From Diaphorobacter caeni (lineage in GTDB: Bacteria; Pseudomonadota; Gammaproteobacteria; Burkholderiales; Burkholderiaceae_C), in the NCBI RefSeq assembly GCF_015354245.1, contig NZ_JADKYZ010000009.1, positions 124,001 to 188,000 of the forward strand: a DNA stretch of 64,000 bases. The letters run 5' to 3'. Under the pieces are notes generated by a model. That model saw only the letters and a list, made by a program, of their open reading frames with translations. It did no database searches and was not told the DNA's origin. Numbering within the stretch: the first letter of the stretch is position 1; each line of letters begins with the position of its first letter. Below, piece after piece: positions 1 through 8,586 of the stretch. The translations under genes and the position numbers were made by a program.

Positions 1-154
1 TGAAATCGAGGTCGTATCCAAGCCATGAGCGCGAGCGCACATCGGCGGGCAGGTGGCGCAGCGCTTCACCCAGAAATGTGCGCACATTCCGTCGCAACGC
101 CTCGTCCTCGGGGGGAATGACCGCGAGCGGCAGTGAAGTCAGTGTAGAGTTCAT
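1..154 (-). CDS. acyl-CoA dehydrogenase, N-terminal part (cut by window edge)
   Basis: The reading frame starts at the ATG at 152-154 and stays open to the left edge, giving 51 residues. It begins MNSTLTSLPLAVIPPEDEAL and continues through a helix resembling RNVRTFLGEALRHLPADVRS and then SWLGYDLDF. The pattern 'LR..VR.FL.E.L..LP.DVR..SW.G.D..F' is typical of the N-terminal helical domain of FAD-dependent acyl-CoA dehydrogenases, which oxidise acyl-CoA thioesters to enoyl-CoAs. It diverges from a LysR gene 76 bp away, a usual regulator-target arrangement. The flavin and catalytic regions lie outside the window, so the substrate cannot be judged. Confidence 0.7.
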   Translation of the reverse strand, partial: MNSTLTSLPLAVIPPEDEALRRNVRTFLGEALRHLPADVRSRSWLGYDLDF

Positions 155-202
155 GCCACGAATTTATGGAGGCTCGCCACGAGCGTCCAATACTGATTGG
201 AG

Positions 203-223
203 ACATCGCGATACGCGAGATGT
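203..223. promoter_or_regulatory. imperfect palindrome in the divergent acyl-CoA dehydrogenase / LysR promoter
   Basis: The arms acatcgcg and cgcgagatgt flank ata, just before the LysR start codon. The right arm has a two-base insertion relative to a perfect match. The location between two divergent genes suits an autoregulatory LysR site; this is inference from position and symmetry only. Confidence 0.35.
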
Positions 224-230
224 ATACCCC

Positions 231-1133
231 ATGGAACTGCGCCAGCTCAGGCAGGTGATCATGCTTGCAGAGACCCTGAATTTTCGCCGCGCGGCTGAAC
301 GCCTGCACATGGCGCAGCCGCCTCTTTCCACGTCGATCAAGAAGCTGGAGGAGGAGCTGGGGGTACTGCTGTTCGAGCGCCTGCCCACGGGTCTGAAGAT
401 CACGCCCGCGGGCGAGATGGTGCTGAGACATGCGCAGCACACGGTGTTCAGTTCAGAACAGATCAAGCGTGCGGCGAAGGAAGGCGAAACCGGCGAGCAA
501 GGCACGCTTCGCCTGGGTTTCGTGGGATCGGCCACCTACTCGCTGATGCCGCGCATCATCCGCGCCTTTCGCGGCAAATACCCGCGCGTGGAAACGATGA
601 TCGAGGAGTCGACCACGCTCGAGTTGCTCAAGCGCGTGGAGAGCCATGCCATCGATGTGGCGCTGGTGCGCTACCCCATTCTGGAACGCGGCAACGTGGA
701 GCTGACGCTGCTCCGACCCGAGCGCATGAAGCTCGCCGTGAGCGCGGATTCGCCCTATGCGGCGCGGGCCTCGGTGTCGTTGGCGGAGATCGCCGAAGAG
801 CCTTTCATCATCTACGCACGCGACCGCGTCCCCGCGATGTACACCTACATCATGCAGGCGTTCGCCGAAGCCGGCGTGATGCCGCGCATCGCACAGGAGG
901 CCGTGCAGGTGCAGCAGTTTCTCGGGTTGGTGGAAAGCGGCCTCGGGGTCGCGCTCGTGCCCGAGACCTCATCGCGCTACGCGGGCAACGGCGTGGTGCT
1001 TGTGAGCATCGAGCCGCAGCCCAAGGCGCTGCAGGTGGGCCTCGCGCTCGCCTGTCTGCCCGACGCGCTCACGCCCACCGCCCGCAATTTCATCGCCACG
1101 GCCCATGCCGTGGTGCAGGAGCCGGAGGCCTGA
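231..1133 (+). CDS. LysR-family transcriptional regulator
   Basis: A 300-residue LysR-type regulator. The frame is open further upstream, but the ATG at 231 begins MELRQLRQVIMLAETLNFRR, the canonical LysR N-terminus, so that start is chosen. The winged helix-turn-helix spans about residues 18-40 (RRAAERLHMAQPPLSTSIKK). A linker helix and a two-lobed inducer-binding domain with LRLGFVGSATY at its start follow. The SATYSLMPRIIRAFR segment is close to the BenM/CatM/CbnR class, whose inducers are aromatic ring-cleavage products or CoA esters. It diverges from an acyl-CoA dehydrogenase, probably its target. The inducer is unknown. Confidence 0.9.
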   Translation: MELRQLRQVIMLAETLNFRRAAERLHMAQPPLSTSIKKLEEELGVLLFERLPTGLKITPAGEMVLRHAQHTVFSSEQIKRAAKEGETGEQGTLRLGFVGSATYSLMPRIIRAFRGKYPRVETMIEESTTLELLKRVESHAIDVALVRYPILERGNVELTLLRPERMKLAVSADSPYAARASVSLAEIAEEPFIIYARDRVPAMYTYIMQAFAEAGVMPRIAQEAVQVQQFLGLVESGLGVALVPETSSRYAGNGVVLVSIEPQPKALQVGLALACLPDALTPTARNFIATAHAVVQEPEA

Positions 1134-1199
1134 GAGCGTGTTGTCGATTTCCGCGCGGTCTTGCAGACGGAGCCTAACGCCGAGATCGTGAACACGCTC
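1134..1199. repeat. 66-bp element with 18-base terminal inverted repeats between convergent genes
   Basis: GAGCGTGTTGTCGATTTC at 1134-1151 is nearly complementary to GAGATCGTGAACACGCTC at 1182-1199 (nine perfect base pairs at the ends, then seven of nine allowing one G-U). It lies immediately after the LysR stop codon and before the stop of the convergent Bug gene, so it could act as a bidirectional terminator. Its ends recur elsewhere in the window near 20551, 22221 and 27457, and in the outer end of the IS element at 53453, which suggests a small mobile repeat. Confidence 0.5.
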
Positions 1200-1226
1200 C
1201 GAGGCGTCCATGGATGCCTCGTCAAA

Positions 1227-2204
1227 TCACTCCACCGGAATGTTGGCAATCTTGACGATGCGCTTGGTCTTCTCGATCTCGGCCAATTGAAAGTCAGTGA
1301 ACTGCTGCGCGGTGCCGGTGAAGACCGTTCCGCCCATCTTCTGAATGAACGCCGCGCCTTCCGCGCCATTCAGCGTGGAGCGCACGATGTCGCCCACGCG
1401 CTGCGCGATCTCCTTGGGCACCTTCGCGGGGAAATACACGCCCGTCCACGCGTACACCTCGTACCCCTTGTGCCCCATCTCTTCGGCTGTCGGCACATCG
1501 GGCAGCTCGCGATGGCGCTGCGAATCCGCCACCGCCAGCGCGCGCAGCTTGCCCCCGTGAATCAGCGGCAGCACCGAACTCACCTCGGCAATCGAGTAGT
1601 CGCAGACGCCAGCCGCCAGATCGGTGATCGCAGGGCCGGTGCCCTTGTAGTTCACCGCCGTTCCCTTGATGCCGTTGCGCTCGTGAAACTGCTCCATCGC
1701 GATCTGATAGCTTGGAGTGCCGCTGGCGAAATTCAGTTTGCCCGGCGCGGCCTTCATCGCCGCGACCAGCTCCGCCAGCGTCTTGTAGGGCGAATTGGCG
1801 GGCACGACGATGATCATGGGAAACCGACCGATGGAGGCCACCGGCGTGAAATCACGGACCGGGTCGTAGGGCAGCTTCTTGAACACCGCCGCGTTCGTCA
1901 CCATCGGCGTGTTGCTCGCCACGAACATGGTGTAGCCATCGGGCGCGGCGTCGGCCACTGCCTTCGCCGCGATGAAGCTGTTGGCGCCTGGCTTGTTCTC
2001 CACCACGAAAGGCTGACCCAGTTGCTGCGTCAGATGCTGTGCGAGAAAGCGCGCCGTCGTGTCCGCTCCGCTGCCCGGGGGAAGCGACACGATCACCTTG
2101 ACCATCTTTTCAGGATAGGTCGCTGAGAAGGCTGTGGCAGGAGCCAGCGCAGCCAGAGGGACGGATGCGAGCGCCAGCGCGCCGCAGAATGTGCGTCGTT
2201 TCAT
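1227..2204 (-). CDS. Bug-family (TctC-type) periplasmic substrate-binding protein
   Basis: A 325-residue exported receptor of the Bug family, which bind small carboxylates and are greatly expanded in Burkholderiales. The N-terminus MKRRTFCGALALASVPLAAL is a signal peptide, with cleavage probably near residue 28. YPEKMVKVIVSLPPGSGADT and the later ENKPGANSFIAA and APDGYTM motifs are hallmarks of the fold. It starts 47 bp after the enoyl-CoA hydratase gene with a good ribosome site (aggagacactac then ATG). No TctA/TctB membrane genes are nearby, so it is an orphan receptor, as is common. The ligand is unknown; an aromatic or dicarboxylic acid is plausible from context. Confidence 0.92.
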   Translation of the reverse strand: MKRRTFCGALALASVPLAALAPATAFSATYPEKMVKVIVSLPPGSGADTTARFLAQHLTQQLGQPFVVENKPGANSFIAAKAVADAAPDGYTMFVASNTPMVTNAAVFKKLPYDPVRDFTPVASIGRFPMIIVVPANSPYKTLAELVAAMKAAPGKLNFASGTPSYQIAMEQFHERNGIKGTAVNYKGTGPAITDLAAGVCDYSIAEVSSVLPLIHGGKLRALAVADSQRHRELPDVPTAEEMGHKGYEVYAWTGVYFPAKVPKEIAQRVGDIVRSTLNGAEGAAFIQKMGGTVFTGTAQQFTDFQLAEIEKTKRIVKIANIPVE

Positions 2205-2251
2205 GTAGTGTCTCCTGTTCGTTGTATGAATGTCTCACTGGCTCGCGCCAA

Positions 2252-3037
2252 CTATTTCGGGCGCCGCTCCAGAAACCCCGCAAGCGCCGCATCATGCTCC
2301 GCCGTGTGATGCGCGAGCGCCTGAAATCCCGCCGACATCTCGAGCAGCGTGTCGAGGCGCGTGTGCTGCCCCTCGCGGATCAGTCGCTTAGTCATGCGAA
2401 GCGCGTGCGGCGGGTTGACGGCGATGCGCCGCGCCAACTGCAGCGAGGCCGCCATCAATTCATCGTCAGGCACCACGCGCGAGACCAGCCCGAACGCGAG
2501 CGCCTGCCGCGCATCGAACGCATCGCCGGTGAACGCCATCTCGCAGGCATTGGACATGCCGACGGCGCGGGGCAGCAACCAGGCACCACCGTCGCCCGCG
2601 ATCAGTCCCAGCTTGACAAAGGTTTCGCAGAACACCGCGCTCTCGGCAGCGATGCGGATGTCGCACATCGTCGCCAGATCATTGCCCGCGCCATAGGCGG
2701 GCCCGTTCACCGCCGCAATCGTCGGCACCTCAAGATTGCACCAAGCCAGAGGCAGACGCTGAATTCCGTTCCGATAGGCCTGCCGCGACAACGGCGGCTC
2801 GCCGAGCCCCGCGCCCATCTTGTCGCGGATCGACTTGAGATTGCCGCCCGACGAGAACGCGGGGCCCGCGCCCGTCAACACCACGGCCCGTATGGAAAGA
2901 TCGGCATTGATCCGCTCGCAGCAGGCCACGAACTCTTCCACGACGCCATCATCGGACAGCGCATTGCGCGTCTCGGGCCGGTTCATGGTCACGATCAGCA
3001 CCGGACCGTCACTCTCGAGTTTCAGAAATGAAGTCAT
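2252..3037 (-). CDS. enoyl-CoA hydratase/isomerase family protein (crotonase fold)
   Basis: 261 residues from the ATG at 3037; an in-frame GTG six bases earlier is an alternative start. The first oxyanion-hole segment is FSSGGNLKSI and the second GPAYGAGNDLATMCDIRIA. The usual pair of catalytic glutamates is not preserved: the second-site loop reads KLGLIAGDGGAWLLPR, with Asp-Gly-Gly where hydratases carry a Glu, so isomerase or another crotonase activity on a CoA thioester is as likely as hydration. It is co-directional with the Bug gene behind it, and with the acyl-CoA dehydrogenase at the left edge it suggests a short CoA-dependent degradation route. A palindrome lies upstream at 3089-3113. 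Confidence 0.88.
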   Translation of the reverse strand: MTSFLKLESDGPVLIVTMNRPETRNALSDDGVVEEFVACCERINADLSIRAVVLTGAGPAFSSGGNLKSIRDKMGAGLGEPPLSRQAYRNGIQRLPLAWCNLEVPTIAAVNGPAYGAGNDLATMCDIRIAAESAVFCETFVKLGLIAGDGGAWLLPRAVGMSNACEMAFTGDAFDARQALAFGLVSRVVPDDELMAASLQLARRIAVNPPHALRMTKRLIREGQHTRLDTLLEMSAGFQALAHHTAEHDAALAGFLERRPK

Positions 3038-3088
3038 GGGCACATGCTAGTGAGCCAGCGTGCCTTCGGAAATTACTTTGTTTGTGTC

Positions 3089-3113
3089 GGCTGATACATG
3101 GGAGATATCAGCC
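3089..3113. promoter_or_regulatory. perfect inverted repeat upstream of the enoyl-CoA hydratase gene
   Basis: GGCTGATA, nine bases, TATCAGCC. The arms are perfect and the element lies about 50 bp before the hydratase start, so it may be a repressor operator. A second small hairpin (cccgccccttgcggg) follows at about 3112-3126 and could be the end of the GTPase transcript. No regulator is assigned. Confidence 0.4.
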
Positions 3114-3199
3114 CGCCCCTTGCGGGATGGCCGTCACCAGCGGCTGGTGCGTAGCGGCAAAGCGGGATCAGCGCCTCCGGAGCCACCGCGTCACCGAGG

Positions 3200-4750
3200 T
3201 CAAGTCCCGGGCCGGGGCGGAAACTGGGACTGGAGCGAAAGCAGCGTGGCGTGTCTGCGGGCGACGCTCGACTCCAGTTCACGCAACACTTCGCTGCACA
3301 GGGTCGTGGCCTGCTCGGCCCTCTCCGCGATCGCCTCCTGCACCGCATCGTCGAGCGCAGCATGCAAACGCGCAAAGTCAACCATCGCCGGCCAAGCGAC
3401 ATGGCTTTCTGAATCAGGCGCCGCGGGCCCGTAGTCGACGTCGGCCGTCAGCTCGATTCGCACCGGCTCCAACGGCGGCATTGTGAAATCCTGCAGCCAG
3501 TGCTGCGTTTGCTGCTCGAACGCGGAGCCCACCAGACTCGCGACTTCAACACAAACGGCACACCCGGCTCGCACGTCATGTTCCAGCGCGTGCCGCTCCA
3601 GCACCTGGGGCAGCTCCGGAATCACTTCGCGCCAGGCAGCCTGAACGATCCGCTGCCGCCGCATCTCCAGCGCCTCGCGCTCGGATTGCAGCGCCTGCCC
3701 GAGATGCCGTAACGCGGGCAACACGCGATTGTCCAGATCCGCCAGCACATGCTCCTGCAGATGGTGCCGCAGAACCTCGGCAGGTTTGCGCTGTTTGTAG
3801 GCCAGAGCGGGCTTGGCGATGTCCAGCAATGCCCCGTACAGACGCTCGAATCCCGCGTCGCGCATCGCCTCATCCTTCTGCTCGGATGACTTTGCCATGT
3901 GGACCGAGATGGACAACGGCGTCTTCAGCAAGCCGGTATCGACGTGCATCGCACGGAGCTTGTCCAGCGCGCGCTCGAAAACATCCGCCTCCTGCAGCGT
4001 GCGATTGGCTTGCGTCTTGTTGCGCAGGCACTTGACGATCTGGCCGTCGACTTCGTCTTCCTCGATGCAGTCGCTGCGGGTGATGATGGGCAGCAAGGGC
4101 TTGCCGCGCCTCAGTTCAAGGCCCAGCTCATCGAGTTCCTGCACTTGGCCCGGCGACGTGGAACTGCTCAGCCACAGCACGGCGTCGGCGCTGTCAAGAA
4201 AGCGTTGGGTCAGATCAGCGTTGTCTTGCGTGACGGAATGCAGGCCGGGCGTGTCCAAAAGTACCAGCCGTTCGCCAAGACAGACGCCCTGCAGATGAGC
4301 GGTGGTCTCGGTTGCGCCCTCGTGAAAGCACTGCATCGCATCCACGGTATGGCCGGCCTCCAGACGGAAGAAGCGCACGCTCTGGCCATGCTGGCGGAAA
4401 CGCTCGGCGAAAAAATTGCACAGCGAGCTTTTGCCCGCGTTGAACTTGCCAAAGACCAGCAGCATGACCTTGTCGTCCAACGCGTTCGCGAGGGTTTGTG
4501 CTGGCTGAAGTTCCGCCCACTGCGCAGCCCATCGGGGTTCACATGATTGGGTCAGGGCATTGAGACTCTGCATTTGTTGCGCCAGCGCGCTGTCCTGATG
4601 CAATCCGGCAGGCACCAGTTCGGTTGTTGCCAGCGCCTGAACAAGGTCCGCAAGCCAGTTCGCCATCCGATCCAGCTCGGGCTGCAGATCGCGTGCCTCG
4701 ATGTGGAAAGCGCTGGACTCGGCAACGAAGCGCTGCTCGCAGGGGTTCAT
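3200..4750 (-). CDS. dynamin-like GTPase, downstream member of a pair
   Basis: 516 residues with an intact dynamin-family GTPase domain: P-loop GKFNAGKSS at about 101-109, G3 DTPG at 166-169 and G4 TRSD at 224-227. About 100 residues precede the P-loop, and a long helical region (residues ~320-510, rich in Glu, Arg and Leu) follows, as in bacterial dynamin-like proteins that bind or remodel membrane. The start codon overlaps the stop of the preceding GTPase gene by four bases, so the two are translationally coupled. Adjacent, non-identical GTPase pairs are known among bacterial dynamins and often form hetero-assemblies. Its place at the end of the benzoate block is unusual. No C-terminal transmembrane segment is obvious. 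Confidence 0.8.
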   Translation of the reverse strand: MNPCEQRFVAESSAFHIEARDLQPELDRMANWLADLVQALATTELVPAGLHQDSALAQQMQSLNALTQSCEPRWAAQWAELQPAQTLANALDDKVMLLVFGKFNAGKSSLCNFFAERFRQHGQSVRFFRLEAGHTVDAMQCFHEGATETTAHLQGVCLGERLVLLDTPGLHSVTQDNADLTQRFLDSADAVLWLSSSTSPGQVQELDELGLELRRGKPLLPIITRSDCIEEDEVDGQIVKCLRNKTQANRTLQEADVFERALDKLRAMHVDTGLLKTPLSISVHMAKSSEQKDEAMRDAGFERLYGALLDIAKPALAYKQRKPAEVLRHHLQEHVLADLDNRVLPALRHLGQALQSEREALEMRRQRIVQAAWREVIPELPQVLERHALEHDVRAGCAVCVEVASLVGSAFEQQTQHWLQDFTMPPLEPVRIELTADVDYGPAAPDSESHVAWPAMVDFARLHAALDDAVQEAIAERAEQATTLCSEVLRELESSVARRHATLLSLQSQFPPRPGT

Positions 4751-6015
4751 GGGCGCTCCAGACGTTCCAGTGCCGCCAGCGCCTTGGCAATCTCGGCCAG
4801 ACGAATGGCGCCATCTGCCAGTTGACCGGCCAAGGTCACGCGGTCTTCGGACAATTCAAAATAGCGCCCGAAATCCTGCTGCAGCCTTGCACGCCCTTCG
4901 GGCTCGCAGAAGATGCGACGCAGGTCGTCGCGGTATTTGACCGACACGCCCATGACGGCGACCATCACCGTGTCGAGGCTGCGCACTGAGGTCTGCTGTT
5001 CCATCGGCAAGCCCACGACGCCATGCCGCACCAGATGCGCGTTGATGGCGATGCAGGCGCGGGAGTACGCAATCTGGATGTGGGCCCGCTCGCGCTTTCC
5101 CGCCGTGAGCTTGAACATGTTCTCAAAAGAGTCGGGCACCAGCGCCGGATCGGTGCCGCTGACTTCGAGCACCGGTTGCAGGTCGTTACGCACCTTGTCC
5201 AGCACCGTCGCCAATCCCTCGTCGAACGCCCGCAGTTGGCACTGCTGCAGATCACCCAGCGCCTGCATCCGCGACTCCTCGGCGGTCTGCAGGTTCAAAA
5301 GCTCATTCCGGATGTCGGCAAACAGCAGATTTGCTTCATGCTCGCGCGCCGGCGGCACTTTCGCCATGGCTACGCTCAGCGACTCCTTCAAGGCCGGTAT
5401 GCCGCTTTTCTGAATCAGCAACTGCTTGCCCTGCTCCGTCCCCTGCCGATGACGGGTGGCGGACACCAGATGCAGCGTGATTTCCGGCGACTGCGCGCGG
5501 ATGGCTGCCACCACCCTGTCCACGTGCGCATCGTCGGACAGCTGGTCCACCTGAGTCAGCACGAAGATGGTCTGGCGCAGGGTGCGCTGCTGATCCGCGC
5601 GCAGTTCCTGAAGCAGATCACGCTCGGCGGCGTCCAGTTCTCCCTCCTTGGCGGCATGGACAAACAGGCGGATGTCGGACTCGAGCCAGATGGCCCGGTG
5701 CGAATGGTCGTCATCATTGCGCGCCACATCGGCGTCCAGCCCCGGAGCGTCCAGCCAGCGGGCTTGCTGCTGCCGATGCTCGGCCAAGGCTACCGTCTCT
5801 CTTCGGTCGGCGACAGCGAAGATGTCGCTGCCCATCAGTTCGTTGAGCAGGCGGCTCTTTCCGTGGTTGTACTTGCCGACCACCGTGATGCTCGGTGGCG
5901 CCGCACGGCGCGCCAGAATGCGCAGACGCGCCAGATCATGGGCGCGCGCGGGCAGCACCGCAAGCACATCCTGCGCCATCGCCGTGGCCATCGCCATTTC
6001 AATCTCCACCGCCAT
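4747..6015 (-). CDS. dynamin-like GTPase, upstream member of a pair
   Basis: 422 residues from the ATG at 6015, which has AAGGAG eight bases ahead; a GTG at 6024 is too close to that site. G1 is GKYNHGKSR (about 47-55), G3 DAPG (89-92) and G4 TQVD (154-157). The P-loop Asn-His and the Asp-Ala-Pro-Gly variant differ from its partner, so this is not a recent duplicate. A helical region follows (about 220-422). The ribosome site begins at the benE stop codon, so expression with the benzoate transport genes is likely. The probable role is membrane remodelling or repair together with the next gene; this is family knowledge and the cargo is unknown. Confidence 0.78.
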   Translation of the reverse strand: MAVEIEMAMATAMAQDVLAVLPARAHDLARLRILARRAAPPSITVVGKYNHGKSRLLNELMGSDIFAVADRRETVALAEHRQQQARWLDAPGLDADVARNDDDHSHRAIWLESDIRLFVHAAKEGELDAAERDLLQELRADQQRTLRQTIFVLTQVDQLSDDAHVDRVVAAIRAQSPEITLHLVSATRHRQGTEQGKQLLIQKSGIPALKESLSVAMAKVPPAREHEANLLFADIRNELLNLQTAEESRMQALGDLQQCQLRAFDEGLATVLDKVRNDLQPVLEVSGTDPALVPDSFENMFKLTAGKRERAHIQIAYSRACIAINAHLVRHGVVGLPMEQQTSVRSLDTVMVAVMGVSVKYRDDLRRIFCEPEGRARLQQDFGRYFELSEDRVTLAGQLADGAIRLAEIAKALAALERLERP

Positions 6016-6028
6016 TTCACTCACTCCT

Positions 6029-7198
6029 TCACTTCGCTTTCGCGGGTCGGCCGAAAATCCAGTATGACGCCATGCCGAACACCACGCCCCAGAAGGCCGC
6101 TCCCAGTCCGAACAGCGTCATGCCCGAGGCCGTCGCCAGAAAGGTGATGACCGCAGGCTCCACGTAGGCCGCTTCGTCCGCGACGATGCGGATGTTGGAG
6201 ACGATGGCCCCGATCAGCGCCAGCCCGGCCAGCGCGGCGATCAGCGCCGCAGGAACCGCCGTGAACACCTGCACGATGGTCCCCGCGAATGTGCCGCCAA
6301 CGAGATAGAACACCCCGTTGGCGATGCCCGCCACATAGCGCTTTGCGGGGTCAGGATGCGAATCCTTGCCGGTGCACAGCGCCGCCGTGATCGCCGCCAG
6401 AACAATGGTGATCCCGCCAAAGCAGGCGGTCACCAGCGACGCGAGGCCCGTGCCGGCCACCACGGCCCTGGACGGCACGCGGTAGCCCGCCAGTTGCAGC
6501 ACGGCCATGCCGGGAAGATATTGCCCTGTCAGGCTCACCAGCACCAGCGGCACCGTGAAGCTGAAGAACACGCCGACGTTGAATTGCGGCGCGACGAAGA
6601 CCGGGCGGGCCATCGACAGACTGAGCGCCTGCAGATGCGTCGTACCCATCGCAAAGGCCACGACAAACCCAGTCAACGCAACGATGACGATGGTGTAGCG
6701 CGCCCACAGCCGTTTGCCTGCCATGTAGGCCACAAGCATCGCGAACACCAGTGCCGGAGCATCGACGCTGACCAGAAATGCCTGGATGCCGAACTGAAAC
6801 AGAATGCCTGCCATCATGCCCGCAGCAATGCCCTTGGGAATGAAGTTCACGATCTTCTCGAACAGCCCGGACACACCGATCGCAATGACGATGACCGCCG
6901 CCGTCAGATAGGCTCCCACCACTTCCGGCATGGTGATGTTCGGCAGCAGGCTCAGCAGCAAGGCCGTCCCCGGCGCGGACCAGGCCGTGATGATGGGCTG
7001 CCTGAGCCACCAGCTCAGCAGCAGCCCGCTCACGCCCGCTCCCATCGAGATGGCCCAGATCCACGAGGTCAGCTCCGCATTGGACACATGGCCAACCTGC
7101 GCGGCCTGAATGAAGATGACGAGCGGGCCCGCGTACGAGATCAGCACCGCCAGAAAGCCCGCAACCCACGCCGTGACCGGTACGTTCTTCATCGCCAT
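6029..7198 (-). CDS. benE: benzoate/H+ symporter, BenE family
   Basis: 389 residues, almost all hydrophobic, with about eleven to twelve membrane helices. The signature WLRQPIITAWSAPGTALLL and the downstream IPKGIAAGMMAGILFQFG region match BenE, a proton-coupled benzoate importer of the inner membrane. It starts with ATG at 7198 behind agagga. It follows the MFS transporter by 38 bp and is followed after 13 bp by the dynamin-like pair. Together with the two MFS proteins this block encodes three candidate aromatic-acid importers. Confidence 0.93.
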   Translation of the reverse strand: MAMKNVPVTAWVAGFLAVLISYAGPLVIFIQAAQVGHVSNAELTSWIWAISMGAGVSGLLLSWWLRQPIITAWSAPGTALLLSLLPNITMPEVVGAYLTAAVIVIAIGVSGLFEKIVNFIPKGIAAGMMAGILFQFGIQAFLVSVDAPALVFAMLVAYMAGKRLWARYTIVIVALTGFVVAFAMGTTHLQALSLSMARPVFVAPQFNVGVFFSFTVPLVLVSLTGQYLPGMAVLQLAGYRVPSRAVVAGTGLASLVTACFGGITIVLAAITAALCTGKDSHPDPAKRYVAGIANGVFYLVGGTFAGTIVQVFTAVPAALIAALAGLALIGAIVSNIRIVADEAAYVEPAVITFLATASGMTLFGLGAAFWGVVFGMASYWIFGRPAKAK

Positions 7199-7236
7199 GC
7201 AAAGTCCTCTTCAAGTCAGTGATCCGCCCACTGCGC

Positions 7237-8586
7237 TCAATGCGCAGCCAGCCGTTCAGATGCCGGCGCCAGAACGCGGCTGATTTTCAAAGTCAGCACG
7301 GCAATGCCGGCACCGATGAGCGGCACAGCCAGCGCCATGAAGAAGCCCTTGGGGCCGCCCCAGGCAAGAATGCCCCCGCCGATGGCCGATCCCAGAATGG
7401 CCCCTGCCCGCCCCATGCCAATGGCCCAGCCGGTGGCTGTGGCACGCAGTGCCGTCGGGTAGGCGCCGACGATCAGGTAGTTCAGCGCGATCTGCTGACC
7501 GCCCACACCAAATCCAGCCACGCCGACCAGCACGAACACCAGCGTCCAATTCTGCCCTGCGAACCCCAGCCCCAACGCCACGAGAATGCCTACTGCAAAC
7601 ATCGCGACCAGCAGACGGCGCGTGTCCACTCGCGGCAGAAAGAACGACAGCGGAATCGCGCAGATGATGAAAACCGCATTGACGATCACCGTTCCCAAAG
7701 GCGCGTCCGCGGCAGGCAGTCCCGCCGCCTTGAGCACCGTCGGAAGCCACGACAAGAGCATGAACCAGGCCACCCAGTTGAGCAGATAGATCGCCCAGAT
7801 CGCCAGCGTCTTGCCCGCGTTGCCGTCGCTGAACAGCGCACGCACGCTGGCCCTTGCCACCGCTGTCTCCGGTACCGTGAAGCGCGCGTCTTCGGGCAGC
7901 GGACGGCTGACGATCTTCGACAGCACCTTGGCGATGTAGCGTTGCCCTTCGTCGTCTCCACGCGTTGCGCGAAAGTACAGCGATTCCGGCAGCATCAGCG
8001 CCAGGAGCACCAGCATCGCCAGCGGTGCCACGCCGCCGACGATGAATATGCCCTCCCAACCGATCAGCGGCAGCATGCGTGCGGCCAGCAGTCCGCCAAG
8101 CATCGCCCCGGCCGGCAGCCCGAGCAGCACGCCGGTCATGATCGTGCCGCGCAGACGGGCAGGACCGTATTCGGCCGCCAGCGCCAGCAGCACGGGGGTG
8201 CAGCCCCCCATGCCCAGACCGGCGATGAAACGCAGCACGAGAATATGGTTGGTGTCCGTGGACCATGCGGTTGCCAGCGTCGCGAAGCCAAAGATGGCCA
8301 TGCTCAGCATGATCGTCGGCCGGCGGCCGAAGCGGTCGCCCACCATGCCGAGCGTCATCGCACCGACGGTCATGCCCACGATGCCCGCCGTGAGAATCGG
8401 CGCCAACGACCCGGCGGGCAAGTTGAATGCCGCCAGAATGGCCGGCCCGGTGAACGCGATGGCCTGCGTGTCGAAGCCGTCGAACAGCGCAATGATGAAG
8501 CACAGGATCAGCACCCGCCACTGGAACGCGCCCAGGCGCTCGTTGTCGATCAGCGTCGGGATCGAGTAGGAAGTTGTACCGCTCAC
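7237..8586 (-). CDS. MFS transporter, aromatic acid:H+ symporter (AAHS) family
   Basis: 449 residues with twelve predicted membrane helices. ALFDGFDTQAIAF in helix 1 carries the Asp-Gly-x-Asp signature of AAHS carriers (PcaK, BenK, MhpT), and GMVGDRFGRRPTIM is the MFS loop 2-3 motif. The start is a GTG overlapping the stop codon of the preceding MFS gene (GTGA), indicating coupling. It probably imports benzoate or a related hydroxybenzoate; which of the two MFS proteins is the true benzoate carrier cannot be told from sequence alone. Confidence 0.88.
   Translation of the reverse strand: MSGTTSYSIPTLIDNERLGAFQWRVLILCFIIALFDGFDTQAIAFTGPAILAAFNLPAGSLAPILTAGIVGMTVGAMTLGMVGDRFGRRPTIMLSMAIFGFATLATAWSTDTNHILVLRFIAGLGMGGCTPVLLALAAEYGPARLRGTIMTGVLLGLPAGAMLGGLLAARMLPLIGWEGIFIVGGVAPLAMLVLLALMLPESLYFRATRGDDEGQRYIAKVLSKIVSRPLPEDARFTVPETAVARASVRALFSDGNAGKTLAIWAIYLLNWVAWFMLLSWLPTVLKAAGLPAADAPLGTVIVNAVFIICAIPLSFFLPRVDTRRLLVAMFAVGILVALGLGFAGQNWTLVFVLVGVAGFGVGGQQIALNYLIVGAYPTALRATATGWAIGMGRAGAILGSAIGGGILAWGGPKGFFMALAVPLIGAGIAVLTLKISRVLAPASERLAAH

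Noticed and set aside
221-230. gatgtatacc before the first LysR gene as a seventh GGTATACC site
   Set aside because: Only GTATACC matches and the left half of the palindrome is absent; probably chance.
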